Counted from the stretch's first letter, positions 8,584 through 17,156 are shown. The stretch is 64,000 bases of DNA from Microbulbifer aggregans (GCF_001750105.1 NZ_CP014143.1:1364001-1428000), one strand, 5' to 3'. Notes: a model not told the origin generated them from the sequence alone. Translations and numbers: made by a program.

Positions 8584-11247
8584 GTGAGTGCGGATCAAAA
8601 TGCACCATTGAGGGACGATGTGCGTCTGCTCGGTGAAGAGCTTGGCTCGGTATTAAAGGCGCAGGCTGGTGAGCAGTTATTCGATACAGTTGAAACGATT
8701 CGGCAGGCGGCAGTAGAAAGTAGCGATTCGAAAGAGGTGCTGGTCGGTCGCCTGCGGGATCTGCTGGATCCGCTCGATGACGAGACGCTGCTGGAAGTGG
8801 CCCGGGCATTCAGCCAGTTTCTCAATCTCGCCAATATCGCCGAGCAACGCCATCGCGAGCGCTTGCGCCGGCATCACCAGCGCTACCCGGGAGATCCCGA
8901 CACGGACCAGAGCCTGCGTCAGGTGCTGGCGGAACTGAAAAAATCCGGCGTTAGTCAGGAAAGAGTACTCTCAACCCTGAGTGATTTGTCCGTAGAGCTC
9001 GTTCTCACTGCGCATCCCACCGAAGTCACTCGACGGACATTGATCCGCAAGTACGATCAGATTGCCGACTTACTAGCGGACATGGATCGGCCAGACCTCA
9101 CTCAGGAAGAAGCCAGTGAATTGCGCCGGCACCTGAGTGAGCAGATTCTTTCCGCCTGGAGTACCGACGAAATTCGGCGCGAGCGGCCCACGCCGGTGGA
9201 TGAAGCCAAGTGGGGTTTCGCCACCATCGAGCAATCGTTATGGCATGCCGTCCCGCAGGGCATGCGCGAGATCGAAGCTGAACTGGATTTGGCGGGCCTG
9301 GAGTCCATGCCCGCTGACTGGGTGCCGATCCGCTTTGCTTCCTGGATGGGCGGCGATCGCGACGGTAACCCGAATGTCACCGCCGCCGTCACCCGGGAAG
9401 TGCTCACGCTGGCCCGCTGGATGGCTGCCGACCTGTATCTGCGCGATGTGGAGAACCTGCTGGCGGACCTCTCCATGCACCGCGCCAGCGACGAATTGCT
9501 GGCGCGCACCGGCCCCACGCACGAGCCCTATCGTCTGTTATTGCGGCAGGTGCGTGATCGGCTGCGCACCACCCGCGCGCAGATGGAGGCGCGGGTACAC
9601 AGCCAGCCGGAGCCGGAAGGGGAAAGCTATACCAGCAGCGCTCAGCTCGCCGAGGAATTACGTCTGATCGATCGCTCGCTGCGTGCGGTCGGCCTTTCGG
9701 CTATTGCCGATGGGCAGCTCAAGGACACCCTGCGCCGGCTCAACTGTTTCGGTATTACGCTGCTGCGCCTGGACATCCGCCAGGAGTCCACCCGCCACAT
9801 GGCTGCGCTGGATGCCGTCACCCGATACCTGGGCTTGGGCAGCTACGCGGACTGGGACGAGTCGCAAAAGCAGCAGTTCCTGCTGGCGGAGCTCGAAGGT
9901 CGCAGGCCACTGGTGGACGAAGCGTTTTACCGCAGTGAATTCTGTGACGAGGAAGTGAGGGAAGTACTGGCGACCTGCCGGGTGATCGCAGAGCAGGGCT
10001 CAGAGGGGCTGGGAGCCTATGTCATTTCCATGGCGAAGACTTCCTCGGATGTGCTCGCTGTCATGTTGTTGCAGAAGATCGCCGGTGTTCTCGAGCCGAT
10101 GCGTGTCGTGCCGCTCTTCGAGACCCTGGATGACCTCAACAATGCCGCCGATACCATGGGCGCGCTGCTGCAGATTCCCCTGTACAAAGAGCGTGTCTCC
10201 AGCGGGCAGGAAGTGATGATCGGCTATTCCGACTCCGCCAAGGACGCCGGCTTCCTGGGGGCAGCCTGGGCGCAGTTCCGTGCCCAGGAGCGGCTCACCG
10301 CCAGCTTCCGTGAACACGGTATCCCCCTGACTCTGTTCCATGGCCGCGGCGGCTCCATCTCCCGCGGCGGTTCACCGACTCGCATGGCGCTGCTGTCGCA
10401 ACCGCCGGGATCGGTGGCCGGGCGTATCCGGGTGACGGAGCAGGGGGAGATGATCCGCTTTAAATACGGGCGCCCTTCGGTAGCGGCATACAACCTGGAG
10501 CAGTACGTCGCCGCCACCCTGGAGGCCACCCTGATGCCGCCGGCAGAGCCCCGCCCCGAGTGGCGCCAGGAGATGGAACAGCTGACGCAGGTGTCGGTAG
10601 CCGGATACCGCGACGTAGTGCGTGACGATCCCGCGCTGGTGGCCTACCTGCGTACGGTGACGCCGGAAACCGAGCTCAGTCGCCTGGCTCTCGGCAGCCG
10701 GCCTGCGCGTCGCAAGCCCGGCGGCGGGGTGGAAACACTGCGTGCTATTCCCTGGGTGTTTGCCTGGACACAGATCCGCCTGATGTTGCCGGCCTGGCTG
10801 GGAACCGGCGCGGCGCTTGAGAGCGCCCTGGCCAGCCCTTCAGAAACAGACACGCTTCGAGCGATGAGCGAGCAGTGGCCCTTTTTCCAGGGTGTGGTGG
10901 ATATGCTGGAGATGGTATTGGCCAAGGCCGATACCCGGGTCGCTTCGTGGTATGAGGAGCGATTGACCGATGATGTCGAGTTGATGCGTCTTGGTAAGGC
11001 GCTGCGCGAACGTCTGGCCCACACCGTCGATGCGCTGCAGCAACTGACGGGGCGGGAGAGCCTGCTGGACAACAATCCGGTGATGCGCTGGTCGATCCGG
11101 GTGCGCGATCCCTACACGGATCCGCTACACCTGTTGCAGGCGGAGCTGATGGCGCGCCTGCGCGAGCGGGATTCCGATCCGGTGCTGGAGAGTGCGCTGA
11201 TGGTGACTATCGCCGGTATTGCTGCCGGTATGCGCAACACCGGTTGA
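8584..11247 (+). CDS. ppc: Phosphoenolpyruvate carboxylase
   Basis: 887-aa cytosolic enzyme that carboxylates PEP to oxaloacetate with bicarbonate, replenishing the TCA cycle. Catalytic His144 sits in TAHPTEVTRR, and the second active-site block FHGRGGSISRGG has His586 and Arg588; GGDRDGNPNVT (about 260) and the conserved C-terminal MRNTG are also present. Length and ends match the bacterial family (E. coli 883 aa). The start is GTG at 8584 after a GGGGGAGAAGG ribosome-binding site; no in-frame ATG nearby gives a better N-terminus. It is a single-gene unit between two terminators. The allosteric aspartate site was not examined in detail. Confidence 0.97.
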   Translation: MSADQNAPLRDDVRLLGEELGSVLKAQAGEQLFDTVETIRQAAVESSDSKEVLVGRLRDLLDPLDDETLLEVARAFSQFLNLANIAEQRHRERLRRHHQRYPGDPDTDQSLRQVLAELKKSGVSQERVLSTLSDLSVELVLTAHPTEVTRRTLIRKYDQIADLLADMDRPDLTQEEASELRRHLSEQILSAWSTDEIRRERPTPVDEAKWGFATIEQSLWHAVPQGMREIEAELDLAGLESMPADWVPIRFASWMGGDRDGNPNVTAAVTREVLTLARWMAADLYLRDVENLLADLSMHRASDELLARTGPTHEPYRLLLRQVRDRLRTTRAQMEARVHSQPEPEGESYTSSAQLAEELRLIDRSLRAVGLSAIADGQLKDTLRRLNCFGITLLRLDIRQESTRHMAALDAVTRYLGLGSYADWDESQKQQFLLAELEGRRPLVDEAFYRSEFCDEEVREVLATCRVIAEQGSEGLGAYVISMAKTSSDVLAVMLLQKIAGVLEPMRVVPLFETLDDLNNAADTMGALLQIPLYKERVSSGQEVMIGYSDSAKDAGFLGAAWAQFRAQERLTASFREHGIPLTLFHGRGGSISRGGSPTRMALLSQPPGSVAGRIRVTEQGEMIRFKYGRPSVAAYNLEQYVAATLEATLMPPAEPRPEWRQEMEQLTQVSVAGYRDVVRDDPALVAYLRTVTPETELSRLALGSRPARRKPGGGVETLRAIPWVFAWTQIRLMLPAWLGTGAALESALASPSETDTLRAMSEQWPFFQGVVDMLEMVLAKADTRVASWYEERLTDDVELMRLGKALRERLAHTVDALQQLTGRESLLDNNPVMRWSIRVRDPYTDPLHLLQAELMARLRERDSDPVLESALMVTIAGIAAGMRNTG

Positions 11248-11267
11248 TCGCGTCAGGGGCGCAAACG

Positions 11268-11301
11268 AAAAAGGGCCGACTCTTGCGAGTCGGCCCTTTT
11301 T
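11268..11301. terminator. Bidirectional intrinsic terminator between ppc and the first tRNA-Leu
   Basis: 15-bp perfect stem AAAAAGGGCCGACTC/GAGTCGGCCCTTTTT with TTGC loop; T-runs on both strands allow it to end ppc (plus) and tRNA-Leu (minus). Confidence 0.9.
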
Positions 11302-11305
11302 AATT

Positions 11306-11393
11306 TGGTGCCCAGGAGAAGACTTGAACTTCCACGACCTTGCGGTCACTAGCACCTGAAGCTAGCGCGTCTACCAATTCCGCCACCTGGGCA
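11306..11393 (-). tRNA. tRNA-Leu(CAG), first copy
   Basis: Reading the minus strand: acceptor TGCCCAG pairs with CTGGGCA, encoded CCA at 11306-11308, anticodon stem CTAGC/GCTAG with loop TTCAGGT, hence anticodon CAG, a long variable arm (TGACCGCAAGGTC region) typical of class II tRNA-Leu, and a T-loop TTCAAGTC. It decodes CUG, the dominant leucine codon of this genome's genes. Confidence 0.97.
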
Positions 11394-11423
11394 AATCAAC
11401 GGTGTGCTCCGTTGAGGACGCGC

Positions 11424-11451
11424 ACTATAGAGGTTTTGGAAAATGTGTCAA
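11424..11451 (-). promoter_or_regulatory. Sigma-70 promoter of tRNA-Leu copy 1
   Basis: On the minus strand TTGACA (11446-11451), 16-bp spacer, TATAGT (11424-11429). The GC-rich GCGCG just downstream resembles a stringent discriminator, usual for stable RNA genes. Confidence 0.8.
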
Positions 11452-11573
11452 TTGTCTATTTGTGACTGGTCAGGGCTAGTCCCTCATTTTTTTCTGGGGG
11501 GAATACGTCGGGATGCGGGATAGGGGCTGTCGGCCGAAGTTGGCGCCGCTGAATTTGATCGTGGCCGAAACGA

Positions 11574-11605
11574 AAAAAGGCCGACTCTTGCGAGTCGGCC
11601 TTTTT
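11574..11605 (-). terminator. Intrinsic terminator of tRNA-Leu copy 2
   Basis: Stem AAGGCCGACTC/GAGTCGGCCTT with TTGC loop and A/T tracts on either side; same element as at 11268-11301, offset 305 bp. Confidence 0.88.
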
Positions 11606-11610
11606 GGGAT

Positions 11611-11698
11611 TGGTGCCCAGGAGAAGACTTGAACTTCCACGACCTTGCGGTCACTAGCACCTGAAGCTAGCGCGTCTACCAATTCCGCCACCTGGGCA
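11611..11698 (-). tRNA. tRNA-Leu(CAG), second copy
   Basis: Base-for-base the same 88-nt gene as at 11306-11393, including encoded CCA (11611-11613) and anticodon CAG. It lies upstream of copy 1 in the direction of transcription but has its own promoter and terminator. Confidence 0.97.
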
Positions 11699-11728
11699 AA
11701 TCAACGGTGTGCTCCGTTGAGGTCGCGA

Positions 11729-11757
11729 ACTATAGAGATTTGCCCGGGGGGTGTCAA
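11729..11757 (-). promoter_or_regulatory. Sigma-70 promoter of tRNA-Leu copy 2
   Basis: On the minus strand TTGACA (11752-11757), 17-bp spacer, TATAGT (11729-11734), followed by a GC-rich discriminator. The spacer is one base longer than in copy 1 and its sequence is unrelated. Confidence 0.8.
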
Positions 11758-11947
11758 CGGTTCTGTTGCGTGAAATTCAACATCAACAGTGATGGTCGGG
11801 ATCCGGCCCCAAATCGCTTATAATCCCTGCAATTGCGCGAGCTGTACGCCGGGCGTTCTGCACCGGCCAATGACAACCTTCGTAGCGCTGTCCAAATTCC
11901 CCGGATCCCTCCGGGAGTCGCCAGAGAGGGGCGACTGCCCCCAGACA

Positions 11948-14692
11948 ATGGAAGCTGTTTTGACTCAGAAAAAGATCCAGATTGACGATGATCCCCACGC
12001 CAAGCGCGAGGCGGAGAAATACGATAAACCCGTACCCAGTCGAGAGTTCCTGCTGCAGCTGTTGGAGCAGCAGCCCGGTCCTGTTGCCTGGGAGGCGGTC
12101 GCAGATGCGCTCGGTCTCGAGGACGAGGACCGCCGTGAGGGTGTGCGCCGGCGGCTGATCGCCATGTCCCGGGATGGCGAGATCGCCAGTAACCGCGCCG
12201 GGGACTTCGGCGTGCTCGATAAAATGAACATCGTTCGCGGCCGGGTGATCGGTCACCGGGATGGTTTCGGTTTTGTCTCCCCGCGGGACGGTGGTGATGA
12301 TCTGTTTCTGTCCCATCGCCAGATGCGCAAAGTGTTCGACGGCGATGAGGTGCTGGTGCGGGAGACCCCCGGGGGCTTCCGCGGCAAGCGCGAGGGTGCG
12401 GTGATCCGCGTCATCAAGCACAACACCCAGGAGCTGGCCGGCCGGCTGTACCGTGAAAATGGTATCTGCTTCGTGCGCCCGGAGAATCCGCGTATCAACC
12501 TGGATGTGCTGGTGACGGAAGAGAAGTCTGCCGGAGCCGGCCATGGGCAGTATGTGGTGGTCAATATCACCCAGCAGCCGGGCCGCGACGTGCTGCCCCA
12601 GGGCGAGGTTTCTGAGGTGCTGGGGGATCACCTGGCCCCAGGGATGGAGATCGATGTCGCCATCCGCAATTACGGTATTCCCCACGAGTGGCCGGCGGCA
12701 GTGCTGGCGGAGACGGACCCGATTCCCGCCGAGGTGGTTGAGGAAGACAAGAAGGGCCGGGTGGACCTGCGCCAGTTACCGCTGGTCACCATCGATGGGG
12801 AGGATGCCCGGGATTTCGACGATGCGGTGTTCTGTGAGTCACTCGGCGACGGCAGCTGGAAGCTACTGGTGGCCATCGCCGATGTTTCCCACTACGTGCG
12901 TCCCGGCAGCGCGCTGGATGAAGAGGCCCACAGTCGCGGTAACTCGGTCTATTTCCCGGATTTTGTAGTGCCCATGCTGCCCGAGAAACTCTCCAACGGG
13001 CTCTGTTCCCTGAATCCGGAGGTGGATCGGCTGTGCATGGTGTGCGAGATGCACATCGATGACGCCGGCAGTATTCGCGATTACCGCTTTTTCGAGGGCG
13101 TGATGCGCAGCCACGCGCGGCTCACCTACAACAAGGTGGGACAGATGATCGCCGAGCGCGGCGACCGCAGCAGTGGCATTCGCAAGCAGTACTCGGCGGT
13201 GGTGCCGCACCTGGACAATCTGCACGACCTCTACCGCGCTCTGCGCGGCGCCCGCGATCGTCGCGGTGCGATTGATTTCGAGACCACGGAAACCCGAATC
13301 ATCTTCGACGACCAGCGCAAGATCGAGCGTATCGTGCCGGTGCAGCGCAATGATGCGCACAAATTGATTGAGGAGTGCATGCTGGCCGCCAACGTCTGCG
13401 CGGCCAAGCTGATGGAGCTTTCCGAGGTGCCCGCCCTCTATCGTGTGCACGATGTCCCCAAAGAGGAAAAGCTCAGCAACCTGCGCGAGTACCTGGGTGA
13501 ACTGGGTCTGCGCCTGCCCGGCGGTGCCGAGCCGCAACCGATGGACTTCCAGCTGCTCCTCAACCAGGTGGAGGGCCGCCCGGACGCGCACATCATTCAG
13601 ATGATGCTGTTGCGCTCCATGAATCAGGCGGTCTACCAGCCGGAAAACCGGGGCCACTTCGGTCTCGATTACGAGGCCTATGCCCACTTCACCTCGCCGA
13701 TCCGCCGCTATCCGGACTTGCTGCTACACCGTGCGCTGCGCTGGCTGATCCGCAACGGCAGCGCCAATGCGCGCCCGGTGGCGAAAAAAGTGCATGTGGT
13801 TCCCGGTGCAGAGGCGATTCCCCGCGAGCGGATTCTGCCTTACGACATGGCTGCCATGGTCCAGCTCGGTGAGCACTGCTCGATGACCGAGCGTCGCGCC
13901 GACGATGCCACCCGCGATGTGGTCAGTTGGCTCAAGTGCGAGTACCTGCAGGAGCATGTGGGTGAGACCTATCCCGGGGTCGTCAGTGCTGTCACCGGTT
14001 TCGGGCTATTCGTGGAACTCAGCGACTTCTACGTGGAGGGCCTGATCCATGTCAGCTCTCTGCCCAAGGATTACTACCGCTTCGACCAGGCCCATCAGCG
14101 CCTCGTCGGTGAGCGCAGTGGTGCCCGCTACCACCTCGGCGATCCGGTGATGGTGCAGGTGGCCCGTGTGGATCTGGATGAGCGCAAGGTCGATTTCCTG
14201 CTGGAGTCGGTGCTGCCCCGTCCCAAGCGTGAGCGTACCGATGTCAGCCCCCGCGCCATGGAGATGGCGGTAGAACACCAGGAGGAGCGGGAGCGTCGCG
14301 GCAAGGGCAGGAAAAACGGTGGCGCCGAGGCGAAGCCGGCCGGCAAAGGCGCGGCGGCTTCGCCCTGGAAAAAACGCCCGCAAACCGCACCCGGCGAGGC
14401 TCCGTTTCGCAAGCGCAAAGTGGGCTCAGAAGAGGCCGTGCCGGTGGCTTCGGAGCCGCAGCGCCCGCTGGACCCAGGGACCGTAGCCGAAGGGCACGAG
14501 GGCGATGGCGAGGCGCCCCGGCGTCGTCGCGGGCCCAAGCGTACGCCGCCGAGGAAGGGCGGCAAGCGCCCGGCGGTCGCCGCGCGCAAGGCGGCCCACA
14601 AAGCCGAAAAGGCTGCCAAAGCGAAGAAGAAATCTTTCAAAGGCAAGAAGAAGCCGGGCCGTAAGGGGCCGGCCAAGAGTAAGAAGAAATAG
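11948..14692 (+). CDS. rnr: Ribonuclease R with long basic C-terminal tail
   Basis: 914-aa processive 3'-5' exoribonuclease that degrades structured RNA, rRNA fragments and, with SmpB/tmRNA, non-stop mRNA. Order: winged-helix N-domain (about 25-95), two cold-shock domains (about 95-260), RNB catalytic domain with aspartates D283, D289, D291 and D292 in DGEDARDFDDAV, S1 domain (about 670-755), then a tail of about 155 residues very rich in Lys, Arg and Ala. The tail is longer than in E. coli RNase R (813 aa in total). The start ATG 11948 precedes MEAVLTQKKIQ; the open frame runs back to 11789 but that part is not family-like. rlmB begins 3 nt after the stop, as in many gammaproteobacteria. Confidence 0.95.
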   Translation: MEAVLTQKKIQIDDDPHAKREAEKYDKPVPSREFLLQLLEQQPGPVAWEAVADALGLEDEDRREGVRRRLIAMSRDGEIASNRAGDFGVLDKMNIVRGRVIGHRDGFGFVSPRDGGDDLFLSHRQMRKVFDGDEVLVRETPGGFRGKREGAVIRVIKHNTQELAGRLYRENGICFVRPENPRINLDVLVTEEKSAGAGHGQYVVVNITQQPGRDVLPQGEVSEVLGDHLAPGMEIDVAIRNYGIPHEWPAAVLAETDPIPAEVVEEDKKGRVDLRQLPLVTIDGEDARDFDDAVFCESLGDGSWKLLVAIADVSHYVRPGSALDEEAHSRGNSVYFPDFVVPMLPEKLSNGLCSLNPEVDRLCMVCEMHIDDAGSIRDYRFFEGVMRSHARLTYNKVGQMIAERGDRSSGIRKQYSAVVPHLDNLHDLYRALRGARDRRGAIDFETTETRIIFDDQRKIERIVPVQRNDAHKLIEECMLAANVCAAKLMELSEVPALYRVHDVPKEEKLSNLREYLGELGLRLPGGAEPQPMDFQLLLNQVEGRPDAHIIQMMLLRSMNQAVYQPENRGHFGLDYEAYAHFTSPIRRYPDLLLHRALRWLIRNGSANARPVAKKVHVVPGAEAIPRERILPYDMAAMVQLGEHCSMTERRADDATRDVVSWLKCEYLQEHVGETYPGVVSAVTGFGLFVELSDFYVEGLIHVSSLPKDYYRFDQAHQRLVGERSGARYHLGDPVMVQVARVDLDERKVDFLLESVLPRPKRERTDVSPRAMEMAVEHQEERERRGKGRKNGGAEAKPAGKGAAASPWKKRPQTAPGEAPFRKRKVGSEEAVPVASEPQRPLDPGTVAEGHEGDGEAPRRRRGPKRTPPRKGGKRPAVAARKAAHKAEKAAKAKKKSFKGKKKPGRKGPAKSKKK

Positions 14693-14695
14693 ACC

Positions 14696-15460
14696 GTGTC
14701 ATCAGAAGAGTTAGTGTACGGCCTGCACGCGGTGCAGGCCCTGTTGAAGAGCTCCCCCCAGCAGGTGCAGCAGCTACTGCTGCTGCGCGGCCGCCGTGAC
14801 CAGCGCTTACAGAAAATCCTTGCCCAGGCTGAGAAGAACAACATTGCCGTCAGTGTCGTGGACCGCCGCACACTGGATGAGAAAGTGGGTGATGATGGCA
14901 ACCACCAGGGTGTGGTGGCGGTCTGTGCCGGCCAAACCCGGGTGTACGACGAGCGCTTTCTACAGGAGTTGCTGCAAGAGCTGGAGCAGCGAGGCGAAGC
15001 GCCGTTTCTACTGATCCTCGACGGCGTGACCGATCCCCATAACCTCGGGGCCTGCCTGCGCTCGGCGGAAGCAGCCGGTGTTCATGCGGTCATTGCTCCC
15101 AAAGACAAGTCGGCCGGTCTCACGCCCACGGCCCGCAAGGTTGCCTGTGGTGCGGCGGAAGTGCTGCCGTTTGTCACCGTCACCAACCTGGCGCGGGCTA
15201 TGCAGAAGTTGCAGCAGGCGGGGGTGTGGATATTCGGGGCGGCCGGCGAGGCTGAGCAGGATGTCTACCACAGCCAGCTCACCGGCCCCCTGGCGCTGGT
15301 GATGGGGGCCGAGGGCAGCGGCCTGCGCCGGCTGACCCGGGAGCATTGCGATCACCTGATCAAGATCCCCATGGCCGGGGAGGTGAGCAGTCTCAATGTC
15401 TCCGTGGCTACCGGCGTGTGCCTGTTTGAGGCAGTCCGCCAGCGGGCAACGGCGGGCTGA
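14696..15460 (+). CDS. rlmB: 23S rRNA (guanosine-2'-O-)-methyltransferase RlmB
   Basis: 254-aa SpoU-family (SPOUT) methyltransferase that methylates the ribose of G2251 in the P-loop of 23S rRNA. An N-terminal substrate-binding domain (YGLHAVQALLKSSP) is followed by the trefoil-knot motifs NLGACLRSAEAAG, LVMGAEGSGLRRLTREHCD and MAGEVSSLNVSVATGVCLFE. The start is GTG, 3 nt after rnr, with poor ribosome-binding site, implying coupled translation. It converges with the oxygenase gene, with only 9 nt between stops. Confidence 0.95.
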   Translation: MSSEELVYGLHAVQALLKSSPQQVQQLLLLRGRRDQRLQKILAQAEKNNIAVSVVDRRTLDEKVGDDGNHQGVVAVCAGQTRVYDERFLQELLQELEQRGEAPFLLILDGVTDPHNLGACLRSAEAAGVHAVIAPKDKSAGLTPTARKVACGAAEVLPFVTVTNLARAMQKLQQAGVWIFGAAGEAEQDVYHSQLTGPLALVMGAEGSGLRRLTREHCDHLIKIPMAGEVSSLNVSVATGVCLFEAVRQRATAG

Positions 15461-15469
15461 CGCCAGCGG

Positions 15470-16183
15470 CTACTGCTCCGGCTGCTGCCCATACAGCTCC
15501 GTCGCGGGGCGGTAGAGCACCCAGGAAGTGAGTACGTACTTGTCCCCGGAGCGAGGGACATTGCCACGGTGGGTGTGGGTGAAGCCGCACGGGGCCAGCA
15601 CCAGGCTGCCCCGTTTCGGCTTCAGTTTGGCGCCCTGGTAAAAGAACTCCGTCTCCCCGCCTTTTTCCACATCGTTCAGGTACAGCAGCCACAGCAGCAC
15701 CCGGTGCAGTGAGTGCTGTCCCGGGTCGGTAGGGTGTGGAAAGTGTTCCGAATGCCAGTGGTGGTAGCCACCCTGGGACTGCCGGTAGTGCTGCAGGTTG
15801 ATGCCATCGAGCCGGTAGATTCCACGCAGGAGCTGGTGCAGCTGCCCTTCGTCCAGGCCGGCGATATCATCACTGTGCAATGTCCGCGACTGGCCGCTGG
15901 CCGGGTCGAGCAGGCTGGGGGAAAGCGCTCCAGTGACCATGTGGGGGTAGCGGCGGCTGTAGGCCGCCAGCGCACGCCAGAGCACGTTCTGGATGGTGTC
16001 ACACTCCTCGCGCCAGCTCTCGAGGTCAGAGAGATACAGGTCAGAGCTGTTTTTCTTGCTCAGATCCACCCCTGAGCCGGTGCGCCCTGGCTGCTTCTCC
16101 GGTGTTTCGTGAAAGCGGCGAAGCAGGTGCTCGCAGTAGTCCCCCGGCAGGGCATCATCAAATTGGATGATCATTGGATCCAT
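15470..16183 (-). CDS. 2-oxoglutarate/Fe(II)-dependent dioxygenase (prolyl-4-hydroxylase-like)
   Basis: 237-aa double-stranded beta-helix oxygenase. Candidate iron ligands are His144 and Glu146 in HHWHSEHF (HxE in place of the more common HxD) and His203 or His205 in GFTHTHRG; Lys215 in GDKYVLTSW is the likely 2-oxoglutarate carboxylate contact. GGETEFFYQGAKLKPKRGSLVLAP matches the central strands of the P4H/PKHD group. The start ATG at 16183 has GAGGAG upstream; the longer open frame to 16243 is not needed. The gene sits alone on the minus strand between rlmB and rpsF. Substrate is unknown; proximity to rRNA and ribosomal-protein genes raises, but does not prove, a translation-related target. 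Confidence 0.8.
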   Translation of the reverse strand: MDPMIIQFDDALPGDYCEHLLRRFHETPEKQPGRTGSGVDLSKKNSSDLYLSDLESWREECDTIQNVLWRALAAYSRRYPHMVTGALSPSLLDPASGQSRTLHSDDIAGLDEGQLHQLLRGIYRLDGINLQHYRQSQGGYHHWHSEHFPHPTDPGQHSLHRVLLWLLYLNDVEKGGETEFFYQGAKLKPKRGSLVLAPCGFTHTHRGNVPRSGDKYVLTSWVLYRPATELYGQQPEQ

Positions 16184-16347
16184 CGTCGACTCCTCGGAAA
16201 TTCTCGGGTGGGAAATCGCCGCCCGTGAACTTGTGACGAGCAAGTCAGGGATGGCCGCAATGCGTTCGGCGGCGGGGGTGCCGGCCGGGTGGTCGCTATA
16301 GTTTGGGGGTGGCCAGTGGTTCCGCTCGTGCGTGTGGATCGGTCAAC

Positions 16348-16376
16348 TTGCAACCAGTAGGGCGTGCGCATAGAAT
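16348..16376 (+). promoter_or_regulatory. Probable promoter of the rpsF-rpsR operon
   Basis: TTGCAA (16348-16353), 17-bp spacer, TAGAAT (16371-16376), followed by a GC-rich discriminator. The predicted transcript start is about 90 nt before rpsF, leaving room for the leader hairpin at 16426. Confidence 0.7.
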
Positions 16377-16425
16377 ACGCCGCCCGCAATGGGGTCCGCT
16401 TGTCACGGGGCCCGTTGTACTCCTT

Positions 16426-16449
16426 GCCTCACCGGATTGACCGGGAGGC
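16426..16449 (+). promoter_or_regulatory. Putative S6:S18-binding leader hairpin
   Basis: GCCTC-A-CCGG-ATTGA-CCGG-GAGGC folds as two stacked stems with a one-base bulge in the rpsF leader, 23 nt before the ATG. The S6:S18 complex of many bacteria represses its own operon by binding a leader hairpin with a conserved CCG; position and CCG content fit, but the canonical bulge arrangement is not certain here. Confidence 0.5.
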
Positions 16450-16472
16450 TGTTTAACCCGTAAGGAGCGAAA

Positions 16473-16913
16473 ATGCGTCATTACGAAATTGTATTCCTGG
16501 TCCACCCGGATCAGAGCGAGCAGGTTCCTGGCATGGTGGATCGCTACACCGCGACCATCAAAGACAGCGGTGGCCAGGTTCACCGTCTGGAAGACTGGGG
16601 CCGTCGCCGTCTGGCCTACCCGATCAACAAGATCCACAAAGCCCACTACGTTCTGATGAACGTCGAGTGCACGGAAGAGGCTCTGGAAGAGCTGACCACC
16701 AACTTCCGCTACAACGACGCCGTTCTGCGTAACCTGGTAATCCGTGAAGACGAGGCGATCTCTGAAGAGAGCCCGATCATGAAAGCGGAAAAAGAGAGCC
16801 GCGAGCGCAAGGCTGCGCGTGCTGAGCGCTCCGAGCGTCGCGAGCGTTCCGAACAGGACAGCAAGTCCTCCGAGGAAGAGAAGTCTTCCGATAACGCCGA
16901 AAGCGAAGAGTAA
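16473..16913 (+). CDS. rpsF: 30S ribosomal protein S6
   Basis: 146-aa protein binding the central domain of 16S rRNA together with S18. The ferredoxin-like core is clear ([41 protein letters not shown]). Residues about 105-146 form a highly charged Glu/Arg/Lys/Ser tail longer than that of E. coli S6, where the C-terminus receives poly-glutamate from RimK. Good ribosome-binding site (AAGGAG). First gene of the S6-S18-membrane protein-L9 operon. Confidence 0.98.
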   Translation: MRHYEIVFLVHPDQSEQVPGMVDRYTATIKDSGGQVHRLEDWGRRRLAYPINKIHKAHYVLMNVECTEEALEELTTNFRYNDAVLRNLVIREDEAISEESPIMKAEKESRERKAARAERSERRERSEQDSKSSEEEKSSDNAESEE

Positions 16914-16925
16914 GGGGATATCCAG

Positions 16926-17156
16926 ATGGCACGTTTTTTCCGTCGTCGTAAGTTCTGCCGTTTCACCGCCGAAGGCGTTAAGCGTATCGACTACAAAGAT
17001 CTCGATACCCTGAAAGCCTACGTTTCTGAAACTGGCAAAATCGTTCCGAGCCGTATCACTGGCACCAAAGCCAAGTATCAGCGCCAGCTGGCCACTGCGG
17101 TCAAGCGCGCTCGTTACCTGGCCCTGCTGCCGTACACGGACAGCCACGAAGCCTAA
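16926..17156 (+). CDS. rpsR: 30S ribosomal protein S18
   Basis: 76 aa, full length and highly conserved ([48 protein letters not shown] as separate blocks). It pairs with S6 on the small-subunit platform. 12 nt after rpsF. Confidence 0.98.
   Translation: MARFFRRRKFCRFTAEGVKRIDYKDLDTLKAYVSETGKIVPSRITGTKAKYQRQLATAVKRARYLALLPYTDSHEA

Larger units (their letters stand above)
11266..11738. repeat. Tandem direct repeat (two copies of about 168 bp) each carrying tRNA-Leu, promoter and terminator
   Basis: Copy one is 11266-11433 and copy two 11571-11738, offset exactly 305 bp. Both contain the same hairpin terminator, an identical tRNA-Leu gene, the 5' leader hairpin TCAACGG/CCGTTGA and the -10 box. 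The 137-bp spacer between copies is not repeated, and the sequences upstream of the -10 boxes have diverged except for a TTGACA -35 in both. Confidence 0.9.

Noticed and set aside
8402..8584. 60-codon open frame before ppc
   Set aside because: Starts in the T-run of the pilus terminator; no ribosome-binding site; unlikely to be a leader peptide.
11476..11691. Minus-strand 71-codon open frame beginning MAELVDALASGAS
   Set aside because: It is the translation of the tRNA-Leu gene and its terminator, a well-known spurious call, not a protein.
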